Part shown: positions 13,601 through 24,509 of the stretch, piece after piece
Layout of the letters: every line of letters begins with the position of its first letter
How positions within the stretch are numbered: the stretch's first letter is position 1
Origin: Neocallimastix lanati (nom. inval.)
Taxonomy: Eukaryota > Neocallimastigomycota > Neocallimastigomycetes > Neocallimastigales > Neocallimastigaceae
DNA: 64,000 bases
Direction: 5' to 3'
Assembly: GCA_016946835.1 (NCBI GenBank)
Contig: JACVTC010000260.1
Location: 1 to 64,000, forward strand
Program-made: the position numbers and the translations under genes
Notes under the pieces: generated by a model
What the model was told of the DNA's origin: nothing
Databases searched by the model: none
Seen by the model: the letters and a program-made list of their open reading frames with translations, nothing else

Positions 13601-14005
13601 GAAATAAACGACCCTGAAAGTTCTAGTTTAATGAAGAATTATTTAAAACTAGGTTCACAATCCAATAATATTTTAAAAAATATGATGGACGAAATGTCCA
13701 TGTCAGCCTTTGGAATTGAAGGAGAATTTGACAAAGAAAACGCTTTAAAAACCCTAGATGGAATGAAAACCCCTCTTGCCAAAGTTGCAAAATTTTATAT
13801 TAAACATGATATTAACGATAAATTAAAAAAATTATTCAATGGCGCATTCAGAGTGGCTTCTTTAGGTTTATTTAATTTAGACGATGTCGAAGATGTAGCC
13901 GTTATAATCGCTGATAGTATGGGACATACAAGAATGAAAAGACAAAAGAGAACCAAAAAATTAAGAGAAAAATACATGAATAAGCAAAATTATTCCAGAG
14001 GATAA
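10631..14005 (+). CDS. Large secreted protein of unknown function (1124 aa), paralogue of the 17176 gene
   Basis: Not recognised as a known family. Seen: signal peptide with hydrophobic core at about 11-24, cleavage probably near residue 28. A long, mainly polar and aromatic-rich region of about 770 residues follows with only seven cysteines. A perfect furin/Kex2-type site RRKR lies at 807-810, followed by a hydrophobic helical stretch (about 820-855). The Lys/Glu-rich tail ends in a basic cluster (RMKRQKRTKK). By eye it aligns weakly with the product of 17176-21138: the 'ENPFNYF'/'KDPFDVF' block near the N-terminus, 'TVSEVFSI'/'SVSEIFNI' mid-protein, a Cys block ('TDCSMYF'/'QKCQYYG'), then a Lys-Arg site before a hydrophobic helix. 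Inferred: a secreted precursor, probably cut into a large N-terminal and a smaller C-terminal chain. A divergent neighbour is the giant lectin-like gene. The start is chosen because it opens the signal peptide; an upstream ATG at 10615 is out of frame. Confidence 0.8.
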   Translation: MRNIANKPDFSFYIFYFLLILLVKNTFGNVASTSVGLKIDKFALSVACINKPENWFLKNTWANNQSNIRKINQIEFQNVTYYQEKFSSIVSKKIINFNEYWVSENPFNYFETNEFNIQNFKVFLIKFADAIFEHRYAPENRINTLNTEYSSDVEDFFMKLIYFRNNNYDIDSVLNEALPYCQQIENPSENLIFAITNMYTERLIPKLFNEDFVPDTYIYGQLYLLFNGQMLNKNIIVDQTLYFIQKKFNKRLEREIIKFGLDIYNYPFPYARVYDKEIFKILDSLYTGKFYIMSNANDRDIDSLSIWYNLHYEVDRKFHLYHEEVTESTVSAKFNEFKSTVSEVFSINLSNHPYLASQQLTNINKEILEVIKSEDGDLKISKFIGSFSKYLLSSFEVAQAKDRIYLLPLVSLYNDYLYLSQRSLKGYLKYDSYYLMPIAIPRSIADMNNYLLVESINKLKFIVQEIDNQDTGVVHDPLRLTFKKSLPFENTIDPYSIYDNRDDPIQNHDVFSNLALLVDYLREILLVDIGNTQVTVFYENEFETTDYTSCQFIITQYDELIYSYKEIKNYLVFTNNQNIIPVIDKIHSILQCLTNAEDIDYSYLNIDLSEDNNLSEIQLEPFKLDLLDSTDFNLPGSICNGYWWDLCLSSLKYVITNHSKEIGISPMNSLYNNLLLLLNNKYNVLYINEVLGKISLYNELSYYINNDGTKLYDKVPYFKSDELEGFYSSVVHYNSDLMETQYNNRIKLSTFIKDISNMLDKRSIKSDIFRKGIFVMAGDITDCSMYFKNFSNELLVEEDTDTDSIKRRKRAHTLENSGQDILNLLQLLHMFNNLAGSSTAAFSQALFNSAYYIASNYEATKVIPNFQPSIDMSFVHPSIRYAHPGKDYYYYANNALQRMLNSASSLKNKMIKEIDKNDKLTEEEKQNYKAKLQKILPNSKEDAENNSANAVDLENDVLYEGASDAGEGLGNIFTTFNEVMDVLGPEFIEKEINDPESSSLMKNYLKLGSQSNNILKNMMDEMSMSAFGIEGEFDKENALKTLDGMKTPLAKVAKFYIKHDINDKLKKLFNGAFRVASLGLFNLDDVEDVAVIIADSMGHTRMKRQKRTKKLREKYMNKQNYSRG

Positions 14006-14269
14006 CTTTACAAGCATTTTATGAATTATTTTCAATTATTTATTATATCATTTCGATAAAATAAAAATAATTTACTAGCCCGAAAGTAATAAAAAAAAAA
14101 AAATATTATTCTAGTTTTAATTATTATTATGATTATTAATTTTATAATCATATAAAATTTTTATTTTTATTTTAATTTCTAATTACAATAAAAACAATTA
14201 AATCAATTAATTAAAAAAAAATTAAATAAATAAAAAATAAAAAAAAAATACATAAATAAAAAATAATCT

Positions 14270-15140
14270 ATTTTAAAAAATATATAATAAATTATAGTCA
14301 TTAATTTATTATAAATTTATAAACTCTTTAAAATATTAACTATCAAAAAATATTATATTTCATTTATTATGTAAAAATCATTCATTAAAGGAAATATCAA
14401 TTAGTGATTAATTAAAATAAGAAAAAAAATAAAAATAAAAAAAAATAAATAAATAAAAAATAAAAAAAAAGAAAAATAATAAAAAATAAATATAATAATG
14501 TAATAAAAATTATAAAAATAAAAATAATAACTTAATAAAAATAAAAAAATAATAAAAATTAAAAAATTAATATAAAAAATAAAAAAAAAAGAATTGTAAA
14601 ACTAATATATATTCTAAAAAGAGTTACTTCTATCAATTTTATTTATATATTTAATTAAATTATTTTATTTTTTATTACAGTTATATTAACAATTTATTAA
14701 TTATTTACAAGTAATTATATTATAATTTATTTAATAAGTTCTATAAGTCTAATAATAAAAAAATAAAAATTACAGATCCATTTATAAGTGGGAATATTAA
14801 TTGTCTAATCATGGTAAAGTTCATTAATCAGATCAAAAAGGTTTTATAAGTTTAAAAAAAATAATTATTATAGATCCATTTATAAGTACGATTATTATAT
14901 TTATAATTAGGTTAAAATTCTGTTTGAATTTCTATTTTAGATAAAAAATAATTAAATAAATAAATTAAAAAAAAAAAAAAATGATTAAATATAAAATATT
15001 TTACTTTAAAAAATATATAATGAATTATATATATTAATTTATAATAAAATTATAAACTCTTTAAAATACTTACTATTAACAAATATTTTATATTATTATT
15101 TATTCAAAAAAATTATTCATTAAATGTATTATCAATCAGT
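14270..15140 (+). repeat. Pair of diverged ~140-bp direct repeats
   Basis: Segments 14270-14405 and 15004-15140 share a run of blocks in the same order (aatatataat, ttataaactctttaaaata, cattcattaaa, tatcaatcagtg-like) with many substitutions and small indels. This fits an old duplication of non-coding DNA about 735 bp apart. Confidence 0.6.
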
Positions 15141-15525
15141 GAAAATTTAAAGAAAGATAAAAAAAAAAAATTTACAAATAAATAAATAGATAAAAATATA
15201 TATGTAATAATTAAATAACAAAAAATATTAAATAAATATATATAAAAAAAATAAATAAAAAAATTAAATAAAAATAAATAGAAATAAATAAAATATAATT
15301 AAAATATAAAAAAAATATTGAAAAACTAATATAAAAAAAAAAAAAATTACTATAAAAGTTTATTTTAAATAAATTTTTTTACTTTTATTAATTTAGTTTG
15401 ACTAGATATTAAATTAATATTAGTATGATATTATATTTATTTAGTTTAATTAATAGTATTTTTCTTTATTTATAAAACTTATTTTAAATATTTTTGATGT
15501 AAATAAAGTTATTCCTGGCAGTGGG

Positions 15526-15853
15526 GCATTTCACCAAGTGGCGTATTACTAAAATGGTTCATTTCAATAATTGAAAATTATAAAGAATAAATAAATAAAA
15601 TATTATTAATATTTTATAAATATTTTATAAATAAATATTATAAATATTGATATTATTTATTTTCTCAAAGTAAATATTTAAATATTAAGTAAAAAAATGA
15701 ATAATAATAAAATAATATTAATTGTTAAATAAATGTTATAAATATATTTTTTATAATTAAATATTACAAATAATAGAGAGTTGCATTTCACTAAGTGGCG
15801 TATTAGTAAATATTTGAATTTTAATGACACGCCACTTGGTGAAATGCAACTCT
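15526..15853. mobile_element. MITE-like element with GCATTTCACCAAGTGGCGT inverted ends
   Basis: A 19-base sequence GCATTTCACCAAGTGGCGT begins at 15526; its exact reverse complement ends at 15848, giving a ~323 bp unit with no coding capacity. A third, near-identical motif (one mismatch) lies inside the right end, so 15777-15801 and 15829-15853 form a 25 bp imperfect palindrome around a 27 bp spacer. Related inverted motifs recur at 44043-44352. No clear target-site duplication was found, so the mobile origin is an inference from end structure and recurrence. Confidence 0.5.
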
Positions 15854-17175
15854 TAAAGTTGTTCCCTAAAGCACAAAGTTATATTTATATATCGAATTAA
15901 CTTTTATAAAAAAATTAACTTTGGCAATATAAATTTAAATAATTATAATTTTATATTTAACTAATTATTTTTTTGTACTTATTTATACATTGTAGAAATA
16001 TGTATTAATTTTAAAAGAATATTACACTTAATTTTTAACTACCTAATTAATATATTATTTAAAAAATAAGGAAATAATTTAGATATTACGATTAAATTAA
16101 TGTAATTTATATAATTTGGTTTTATTTTATTTTATTTAATGGATTTAAAAGGAATTAATATATATTATTTATATTCTTTTATATTATATTTATTTAATGA
16201 TTACATAAAATAAAAAAAAATTAAAGAGGAACTTTTATTTTAAAATTTTTCTCTATTATTTACATTTATATATTTTAATTTAATTTTAAACTTAAAAACC
16301 GATGACATAATTTTAAGATATTGCAAACAAACCTATTTCATTTTTAAAGTTATTATTTTTTTTTCCATTTATATTTATTTTTTATTATTTCAATATAAAA
16401 ATTTCATATTTCTATTGCGGGTTTTTTTTTTTTACTTTATTAATAATATTATTTAATATAAACTAAATTATTAAAAGAAAACAGTACAATTATGATTCAA
16501 TATTTTCAATAAATATTATTGTTCTAAATTATATATAAATTCTTTTTTATTAAAATTTAAAATTCGATTTATTAATACTTTATTCTTATTAAATATTACC
16601 TTTATTTATTATAAAAAAAAGGTCAAAAGGGATATTTTTATCTTAATAATACATATATTATTGATAATATATTGATTGTATAAATTATTATTAAGAATAC
16701 AATATTAACTTTAAAAGTAATTTGTTCTAAAATATGGTAATTTATTAAATTTAGGCTTCCAATAGTTTTTACTAATAATTTTATCTAAATATATATAAAT
16801 TTTGATATATTATTTTTTTTAAATTCAAATTAATCATTTTTTTAAATCTTTAACTTGTGTAACATTTAGTATTTAAATTTTAAATTAAAATTTATTTATA
16901 ATAGTTTATGTTTTAATAATTTTACAAATTATATATATATATTTTATATAAACTTTAGATATATTTTAACATTAAAAATAATATATGAAATATCAAATAA
17001 ATAAATATTTATATATAATTAAAAAAAAAATATTAAAAAATTAATTTTTATATATTAAAATTTTTATATAATTTGCCTTAATTTATTATACCTAGAAAAT
17101 AATTAAAAAAAAAAAAAAAAAAAATAAAATAAAAAAAAATAAAAATTAAAATAAAAAAAATAAATAATAATTGAA

Positions 17176-20100
17176 ATGATAATCAATTATTTATTTATAT
17201 TAGTGGTATATCTTCTTTTTAATTGTAATATTGTATATTCAAAGGATTATCCTTTGGAACAATATTATATTATCAACAAAAATTATTTCAATAAGAAAAA
17301 TAACAATATAAAACCTAACCAAGAATTAATTAGAAAAACCGTATATAGTGGCTCTATATACAACAAGATAAAATCATTAAAAAAAACCATACCGAATTAT
17401 AAGGAGGAGGTTACCAAATTGCTTTACAATGGAAAAACAGTTGACTTTGGAAATTTTTTCGACAAAGATCCATTCGATGTCTTTCTCGAGGCTGAAAAAA
17501 TCACAAAAGATGTTGTCTTAAACTTTACAGTTACTTTTGGTGAACAAATAATTACTAAACGTAGAAAAGCTAAAAACAGAAATTTCGAAATGTTCAACCC
17601 GCTATACCAAGAAGAATCCGAAGAAGAAATAATTAATATGTACAAGTATATGCTTACAACAGGTAACGAAAATTTAGATTTTGACAAAATTTTAAATGAC
17701 GACCTTACTAAAAATCCCTACATTGAAAGGTCACTTAATTTGGATTATGCAATTACATCTTTAAGTAATCAAAATATTTTAAATTGGATACTCAATGATG
17801 ATAATAATTCAGTTATTTCAAATTTATACAATGTATACGGTAAAACAATTGATTCCAATAACTTTTTAAATCTTGTAATTGAAATATTAATTAGGAATAA
17901 TCCTAATATTGGATTAATTTTAAATTCACAAGAAAGATTTAACAAATTTAAATCAATAATTGAAATTATTTTTACAAATTATTCATTTCCCAATAATTTC
18001 GGTATTTACGTTGCTAGTAATAGTACTGAAATTTCAAATACTTTAATAGAAGATTTATCATCCGATATTATCAATGATCTATACGAGCTTTATTTAACAA
18101 TTGATAATTTCATCGATAATAGTGATAATTCTATTATAGATCTAGTATTACAAGAGTTACTTATTCTTAATATTAAAGAAGCTGGTGTGACTGAAGAAGT
18201 AAGTGTTGATAGAAATCAATTTTATCAATCAGTTTCAGAAATATTCAATATTTATAAAAAGACAACAGAACTAGTCGAAGATATTACAATAAATGATGAT
18301 TTAAGTGATAATTTTATTGCTGAACAATTAATTTCAGCACATTCTCTTGTATTACCAAATGTTATGAATATTATTGTAGAATCATATAAAGAGGATGAAA
18401 ACGATTTAAAAAAATTAATTTTAAATTATGATATTGTAATGAAATATTCTAAAAATATGGCAAAAGAACAATATGATAGTTTATCTTATTGTGCTAATTT
18501 CTTTATAAACACGTATAGCTCGCTTAATTCTGATGATTTCTTAAATAGATTTTTATATAATACAATTAATTATAACGAAGGTTTTATTAATAATGGTTTA
18601 ATTATTCCTTATCATATCAATGAGATAAAAGATGACTACTTTAGATATATTATTTATGCTGTTTCTCTAATAAAACAAGACTTAAATTCCATGTTCCGAA
18701 TGGGTGACACCTTGATTTACGGTTATGAAAGAAACATATGCCTTGAAATAGATGATCAGACCTACAATAGTTTATTTATTACGAATAAGGTCGACAAAAA
18801 TTGTATTTATAAAGGGTCAAAGGCCGCCAATGAAGCCATTTATAAAATCGTAAAAGTTTATTACGATACATTTATTGCAAATTGTCAAGATGATTTTACT
18901 GAATTAAATAATGCAACTACCGGAAATATTTTAAGTAATTATTTACATTATGATTTTATAAAAGATAATACATTAATGTCATTCCATTTACCTACAATAA
19001 GAATGTACGTAAATTCGAATTTTAAAGAAATTAACAATATCTTTAATACAATTTTTAAAAATCATGATGATGGATACATCTCTGCTGCTTCTAATTTAAT
19101 AAAAAAAATGGGGTTATATATGCTTGATACTACTTTATTATATGAAAATCTTTATAATAAAGATGAAGAAATCGACACTTTTGAATTGAAAGATATAGTA
19201 TTACCAAAATCAAAAATGTTAGAAATTAAAGAAATAAATAATAAAATTTTAAATTGGGGCGATAGTATAATTGATATGGATTACAGTAATTATTTCATGT
19301 ATCAATATTACTCTTTACTCTATTATATAGAAGATCAGGAAGAAGATGTAAAAAGAAATTTTAGATTAGACCGTACCATATTAATAATTAAAGAAATAAG
19401 TATAAATATTATCCAGAAATGTCAATACTATGGTAATTATTTTTTATTAAAAAATATTTTAGATAGATATGAAAATTTAGTTAGCATAATCACAGAGTAT
19501 ATTTATCAATATGGCCTCAGTAGTATTGACACTAGTAATTACGTTCCAGATGATATGATCGCTAATGAATATGATAAATTAGTTAATGCTTATGATTATT
19601 ATATAAATAAAATGGAATCTAATATTGATACATCTTATTATTCTTTACTTGGAAATTTTACATCTGAAATTATGGAAAATTACACGTCAGAAATTATTAA
19701 TTTTTCTAATGAAATTAAAAATCTTTTTAATACTGAAGAAATAAATGAAGAAACCGAAGAAAATCTTATTAATGAGCATAAATTAATTAAAAGAAATAAA
19801 TTAAATTCTATTAATAAAAATTCTTTATATAAAAGATTTGAAACTATGATGACGGCTGTTGGCGTTTTTACTGCTTTAGGAGCCTTAGAAAATTTGGCGA
19901 AAAATTTAATGATATATTTTCAATCACAAGATAAAACTGAAGAAGAAAAACAAGCTATCGAAGAAAAATTTAATACTATCTTTAGAAATATTTCAGCGGT
20001 TCAATCTTTAATAATGATAATGTTTAAAATTCCTTTTGGTGATGCGTTTGGACAAGCAGATAACACTACCGCTACTGGAAGTGATTTAATGGAAGCATTC

Positions 20101-21138
20101 CTTAATATGGTTATAAAAAATAGACGTACTAATGGAAATTCTTCTAGTAGCTCTTCTCAGGCTGAAAGTAACTCTAGTACCAATTCTCCATTTGCTGAAA
20201 TTAGATTAGATAGTTATAAAATCGAAGATTTAGATATTACTGTAGAAGACGGGCAATATTATCTTTCATATGACAATAGCGGTGTTACTAAAAAAATTAA
20301 AATAAAAAAAAATAGTTTACTTCATGCAATTATCCAGGGTAATATAAATACTGAAAGCATTCAAGTGAATTCACCAGAACAAAGCAATCAAGATCAAAAC
20401 AAACCAGATCAAAACAAACCAGATCAAAACAATCAAGATCAAAACAATCAAGATCAAAACAATCAAAATCAAAACAATCAAAATCAAAACAATCAAGATC
20501 AAAACAATCAAAATCAAAACAATCAAGATCAAAACAATCAAGATCAAAACAATCAAGATCAAAACAATCAAAATTCAAACAGTAATTTAAGCCCTATATC
20601 TGATATACATGTAAATGAAAATGGTGATACTATACTTTCATTTGATGAAAATGTAAATACATGCACTTCTAAGGATTTATCTAATAATAGTAAAAGAGCA
20701 GTCGGTAAAAGTAATTGTAATAAAAAACAAATATTAAGAGACTCTGTTTTCACTAATGAAAAAGTAAAAAACACCATTAAAAATAATATCGGTAAACTTG
20801 ATGATATTGATCCTGATAATGGATACAAAGAGTTGATGGATTCGGTTGAATATTCAAATTATTTATCGGAAGCAATTGATAACGCTGATGATTTTTCCGA
20901 AAATAGTCAATTTGGTGAAGATGCCGATTCTCCAATATCTTTGGAAGATATTTCTAACCGAATGAAAAAGTCAGCAAATACATTAAAAAATAACGTAGAA
21001 ACCGCTGTATCTCAGGATATGCTAAGTACATCTAGAAAAAGAACTATAAGACATAGTACTAAACAAAAAGGAAATAATTCGGGTAAATCAATTTCTAAAG
21101 TTGTGAATGCATCATCTAAAAAGGAAAAAACAGATTAG
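17176..21138 (+). CDS. Large secreted protein of unknown function (1320 aa), paralogue of the 10631 gene
   Basis: Not recognised as a known family. Seen: signal peptide (hydrophobic core about 4-17, cleavage near residue 22). About 840 residues of Asn/Ile/Tyr-rich, probably helical sequence follow with few cysteines. Lys-Arg sites lie at 872-873 and 886-887, immediately followed by a hydrophobic Gly/Ala-rich helix (about 890-915, TAVGVFTALGALENL). A Ser-rich segment lies near 990-1005 and a 5-residue N-Q-D-Q-N repeat at about 1070-1134. The C-terminal domain is rich in Asp and Lys, with further Lys-Arg pairs. Its order of landmarks matches the 10631 gene: signal peptide, DPF-aromatic block, V-S-E-I/V-F block, Kex2-type site, hydrophobic helix, charged tail. 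Inferred: a secreted precursor cut by a Kex2-like protease. It is longer than its paralogue, mainly because of the C-terminal repeat and tail. Confidence 0.8.
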   Translation: MIINYLFILVVYLLFNCNIVYSKDYPLEQYYIINKNYFNKKNNNIKPNQELIRKTVYSGSIYNKIKSLKKTIPNYKEEVTKLLYNGKTVDFGNFFDKDPFDVFLEAEKITKDVVLNFTVTFGEQIITKRRKAKNRNFEMFNPLYQEESEEEIINMYKYMLTTGNENLDFDKILNDDLTKNPYIERSLNLDYAITSLSNQNILNWILNDDNNSVISNLYNVYGKTIDSNNFLNLVIEILIRNNPNIGLILNSQERFNKFKSIIEIIFTNYSFPNNFGIYVASNSTEISNTLIEDLSSDIINDLYELYLTIDNFIDNSDNSIIDLVLQELLILNIKEAGVTEEVSVDRNQFYQSVSEIFNIYKKTTELVEDITINDDLSDNFIAEQLISAHSLVLPNVMNIIVESYKEDENDLKKLILNYDIVMKYSKNMAKEQYDSLSYCANFFINTYSSLNSDDFLNRFLYNTINYNEGFINNGLIIPYHINEIKDDYFRYIIYAVSLIKQDLNSMFRMGDTLIYGYERNICLEIDDQTYNSLFITNKVDKNCIYKGSKAANEAIYKIVKVYYDTFIANCQDDFTELNNATTGNILSNYLHYDFIKDNTLMSFHLPTIRMYVNSNFKEINNIFNTIFKNHDDGYISAASNLIKKMGLYMLDTTLLYENLYNKDEEIDTFELKDIVLPKSKMLEIKEINNKILNWGDSIIDMDYSNYFMYQYYSLLYYIEDQEEDVKRNFRLDRTILIIKEISINIIQKCQYYGNYFLLKNILDRYENLVSIITEYIYQYGLSSIDTSNYVPDDMIANEYDKLVNAYDYYINKMESNIDTSYYSLLGNFTSEIMENYTSEIINFSNEIKNLFNTEEINEETEENLINEHKLIKRNKLNSINKNSLYKRFETMMTAVGVFTALGALENLAKNLMIYFQSQDKTEEEKQAIEEKFNTIFRNISAVQSLIMIMFKIPFGDAFGQADNTTATGSDLMEAFLNMVIKNRRTNGNSSSSSSQAESNSSTNSPFAEIRLDSYKIEDLDITVEDGQYYLSYDNSGVTKKIKIKKNSLLHAIIQGNINTESIQVNSPEQSNQDQNKPDQNKPDQNNQDQNNQDQNNQNQNNQNQNNQDQNNQNQNNQDQNNQDQNNQDQNNQNSNSNLSPISDIHVNENGDTILSFDENVNTCTSKDLSNNSKRAVGKSNCNKKQILRDSVFTNEKVKNTIKNNIGKLDDIDPDNGYKELMDSVEYSNYLSEAIDNADDFSENSQFGEDADSPISLEDISNRMKKSANTLKNNVETAVSQDMLSTSRKRTIRHSTKQKGNNSGKSISKVVNASSKKEKTD
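20386..20580 (+). repeat. 15-bp in-frame repeat coding (Asn-Gln-Asp/Asn-Gln-Asn)n
   Basis: A 15-base unit (aatcaagatcaaaac and variants) is repeated about 13 times, encoding N-Q-D-Q-N, with K-P-D-Q-N variants at the start. It lies in the C-terminal third of the 1320-residue secreted protein and is absent from its paralogue, so it is a lineage-specific expansion and probably length-polymorphic. Confidence 0.9.
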
Positions 21139-21972
21139 TTTTAATATTAAATAATTTTTATATATTATTTAATACATATTATGATAAATTTCAGCTTTGA
21201 TAGTGAAGTGAATTTAAAATATAAATAAATAAAAATAAAAATAACAATGAAAATAAAAATAAACCTGAAAATAAAAATAAGAATTATAAAAATAATTTAA
21301 TAATAATATTAATATAAAAAAAATAAATACAAAAAATTAAAACTAAAATATATATAATAAAAATATATAAATTGAATAAAAATTGAATAAAAAATAAATA
21401 AAATCTGAATAATAATTGAATAAGAAATAAATAAAATATAAAATTATAATAAAGTATTTAAAAGGTTTATAAAAATAAAAAAAATAAAAAATGAAATAAA
21501 TTCAATGAAATAAATATCTATTTTTACTATTATATTATATTTATTTTTTATTATATTTTATTTCTTTTTAAATTGCTCAATAATCTCAATAATAATTTTT
21601 ACTTTTAATAATTTTTAATTTTAAATTCATTAATAATAAAATTTAAATTACATAAATAATAGAATAAAAAGAATAAAAAAAAAAGTAAAAATATAAAAAA
21701 ATTTTAAATTATAAAATATTAAGATATATTTTATTTTTTTGTTAATATTTAATTTAATTAAAGATATTTTTATTAAAGAATAAATTATAACATGTTTACT
21801 GTAAAAAAAGATAATAACAATAAAGTAATAAAAAATATAAATAAAGTTATAAAAGTAAAATTAATATAAAGTAAACCAATCAATAATAAAATTATAAGTA
21901 TTGTTTATTATTTTATATTAGAATTGGAAAATGGGATTAAATATAAATTTTAAAATAAATTAATTAAAAATC
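21139..21972. other. Intergenic region, simple AT-rich sequence
   Basis: 834 bp between two genes in the same orientation. It has many short AAATAA and AAATAAAAATAAA runs and no visible gene, hairpin or recognisable promoter motif. Confidence 0.6.
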
Positions 21973-22489
21973 ATGAAAGACATAAAAGAAATAATTAGTA
22001 ATAATAAAATAAAAGAGCTTACTTATTCTATAGTAAATAAGAATATAATCTTCAAAAATTTTTGTATTTCAAAACATTATTATTTAATATTTGCTATTGA
22101 AAGCAATTGCTCAATTGAAATGATAAAATTATTATTACCATATTTTCCAAATCTTAATTTTGAGAACGATAAAAAAGTTCCTCTGTTTATTGCAATAGAG
22201 AATCATAAATTTGACATAGCGGATTTATTATTAAAAATGGGAGCAAGAATAAATATTAGTAATAGCAATAATGAATATATATTGTTTTACTTATATAACA
22301 GAAAAACGTTAGATAAATTGAATTTAAAATATATTTTATCAAAAAATATAAATATAAATATTAAATATAATAATTTACATTTTATTGAATATTTACTTAA
22401 TAATAATAATAGTACTAATAATAGTACTAATAATAATTCTAACAATAGAGGTAATAATAATAATAATAATAACAGTAATAATAATAACA

Positions 22490-22545
<56 letters not shown>

Positions 22546-24099
22546 TTTATTACTGAAAACATATTAAATAGTTATTCAATTAATAATAATAGAAAAACTT
22601 ATGAATTGATAAAAACTATCTTTGAAAATTTGACTTTTAATAATGAATTTATCATAAATTTACTTCATTTATATAAATATAATGCTCTAAAAATGTCTTA
22701 CATTAAGGAAAAAATGGAAACTGAAAATAAAAAAATAATAATAACCAAGTCTATGTATGACTTTGCGATAAAAAGTGATAACATAAAAGTTATAGAATTA
22801 TTATTAAAATATGAAAATAAAGATAAAGTATTTAAAAAAAAAGGCGGTTATGAATTATTATTAACAGCATGTAAATTAAACAGAAGTTTTATAATAGAGT
22901 GGTTAATTAAAAATGGAATTGATATTAATGAAAAAGATACCAAAGGAAGAAATGCATTAATGATAGCTTCACAAAGTGGAAATTTAGATATAATTGAAAT
23001 TTTAATAGAAAATAATATATGTATTAACGAAAGAGATTATGATAATAAAAATGCCTTAATCTATGCTACAGAAAAGGGAAACCTAAAAGTAGTACAATAT
23101 TTGATAAAGAAAAAAATAAATATTAATGTTTCTTCATTGAGTAATGGTTGGAATGCTTTATTTTATGCTATATGTAAAAATTATAATGATATAGCTTTAT
23201 ATTTAATTGATAATGATATAGATATGTATGGAAATAATCTTAAAAATTGTTTTAGTAGAAATATATTATCATACGCGTATGAAAAAAAAAATATTAGTAT
23301 TATTAACTATATGATTAAAAGAAAAATTGATCTTGATGGTAAAGACTATAAGGGAGAAACAATATTAATGAAAGCTTGCGATAATGACGATAGAGGTATG
23401 GTTATTTTTCTTATTAAAAATGGTGCAGATATTAATGCTGTCAATTATGAAAATGAAAATGCTTTAGCATATGCTATTAAAAAAAAAAGTTTAGAAATGG
23501 TTAAATTATTAGTTGAAAATCAAATAAATATCAACTTCAGAGATTCAGAAGGAAATAATGCTTTAATCATTGCTTCAACGACAAGTTCATTAGATATCGT
23601 TAAATATTTAATAAGCAAAGGTATCGATTTTAAAGCTAAAAATAATTACGGATTTAACGCATTAATTCAAGCTTGCGGTAATAATAAACTTGAAATAGCG
23701 AAATATTTAATAGAATGTGGTATAGATATTAATGATGTAACGATTTATGGAGGAAACGCTTTAACGCTAGGTGCTCAATCCGGAAATATAGAAATCATTA
23801 AGTTTTTGGTAAAAAATGGAATTGATATTAATCATACTACTTTGCATGGTTTTAATGCTTTATTTACATGTGTGGTTGACCAAAGGCTAGATTTAGTTCA
23901 ATATTTGGTAGAGGAAGGAATAGATATTAATTGTAAAAATTCTTCTAATCAGAGACCAATAGATTACGCTAGATCTCTATATAAAAACAAGGAAATTTAC
24001 GAATATCTGAAGAAAAAAGAAGACGAATTGAATGCAAAATCAAAAAAATCTAATAAATCTTCATTTAGCTCTTTTATTGGTAAAATTATTTTTGGATAA
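21973..24099 (+). CDS. Ankyrin-repeat protein (708 aa)
   Basis: Seen: no signal peptide or membrane segment. The N-terminal ~140 residues hold one or two ankyrin-like units (PLFIAIENHKFDIADLLLKM). A poly-Asn tract coded by AAT repeats lies at about 143-190. From about residue 300 to 685 there are around eleven or twelve consecutive ~33-residue ankyrin repeats with the typical G-x-NAL-x-x-A...G...I-x-x-LI-x-x-GIDIN pattern, for example KGRNALMIASQSGNLDIIEI. The tail is Lys/Ser-rich. Known: ankyrin stacks are protein-protein interaction scaffolds with no enzymatic activity of their own. Inferred: a cytosolic or nuclear binding protein, partner unknown. Its N-terminal layout resembles that of the 1715-residue protein at 35996-41143, suggesting one family. 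Confidence 0.9.
22443..22543 (+). repeat. AAT trinucleotide repeat coding poly-Asn
   Basis: A near-pure AAT run with a few AAC/AGT interruptions inside the ankyrin gene, coding for a poly-Asn/Ser linker between its N-terminal part and the ankyrin stack. Confidence 0.95.
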
Positions 24100-24367
24100 A
24101 TTATTTAGTTTTTTATAAAAATAAATATCTATGAAGTTATAAATTTTTATATTTATATAAATTATGTTTTCTCTACATTTTTAACTTTTTACACATAAAA
24201 TTTTAAATATTTAATCTGAGACTTTTATGCATATTCTTTCTGAGTATCAATTTTATTTTAACAATTATATGTTCTTAAATGAAATTAATGAACATTATAA
24301 TTTTTCATTACAAAAACTTTCCATTATAATTAAATATAAATTATAATATTAATTTATTACAAAAAAA

Positions 24368-24509
24368 TTAAAAGATTCAAATTAAATATTAAGAATTAAA
24401 AGATTCAAATTAAATATTAAGAATTAAAAGATTTAAATTAAATATTAAGAATTAAAAGATTCAAATTAAATATTAAGAATTAAAAGATTCAAATTAAATA
24501 TTAAGAATT
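24368..24509 (+). repeat. 28-bp tandem repeat, 5 copies
   Basis: The unit aaaagattcaaattaaat plus ten further bases is repeated five times at an exact 28 bp spacing; only one copy differs (gatttaaa for gattcaaa). The near-identity in otherwise drifting DNA marks a recent expansion, about 270 bp beyond the end of the ankyrin gene. Confidence 0.92.

Larger units (their letters stand above)
14006..17175. other. 3.2 kb intergenic region with decayed repeats and an inverted-repeat element
   Basis: No gene seen. It contains two diverged copies of a ~140 bp segment (14270-14405 and 15004-15140). It also contains a ~20 bp motif starting agatccatttataagt, repeated 100 bp apart (14774 and 14874), and the MITE-like element at 15526-15853. 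The rest is simple A/T sequence, including a poly-A rich leader before the 17176 gene. Confidence 0.6.
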
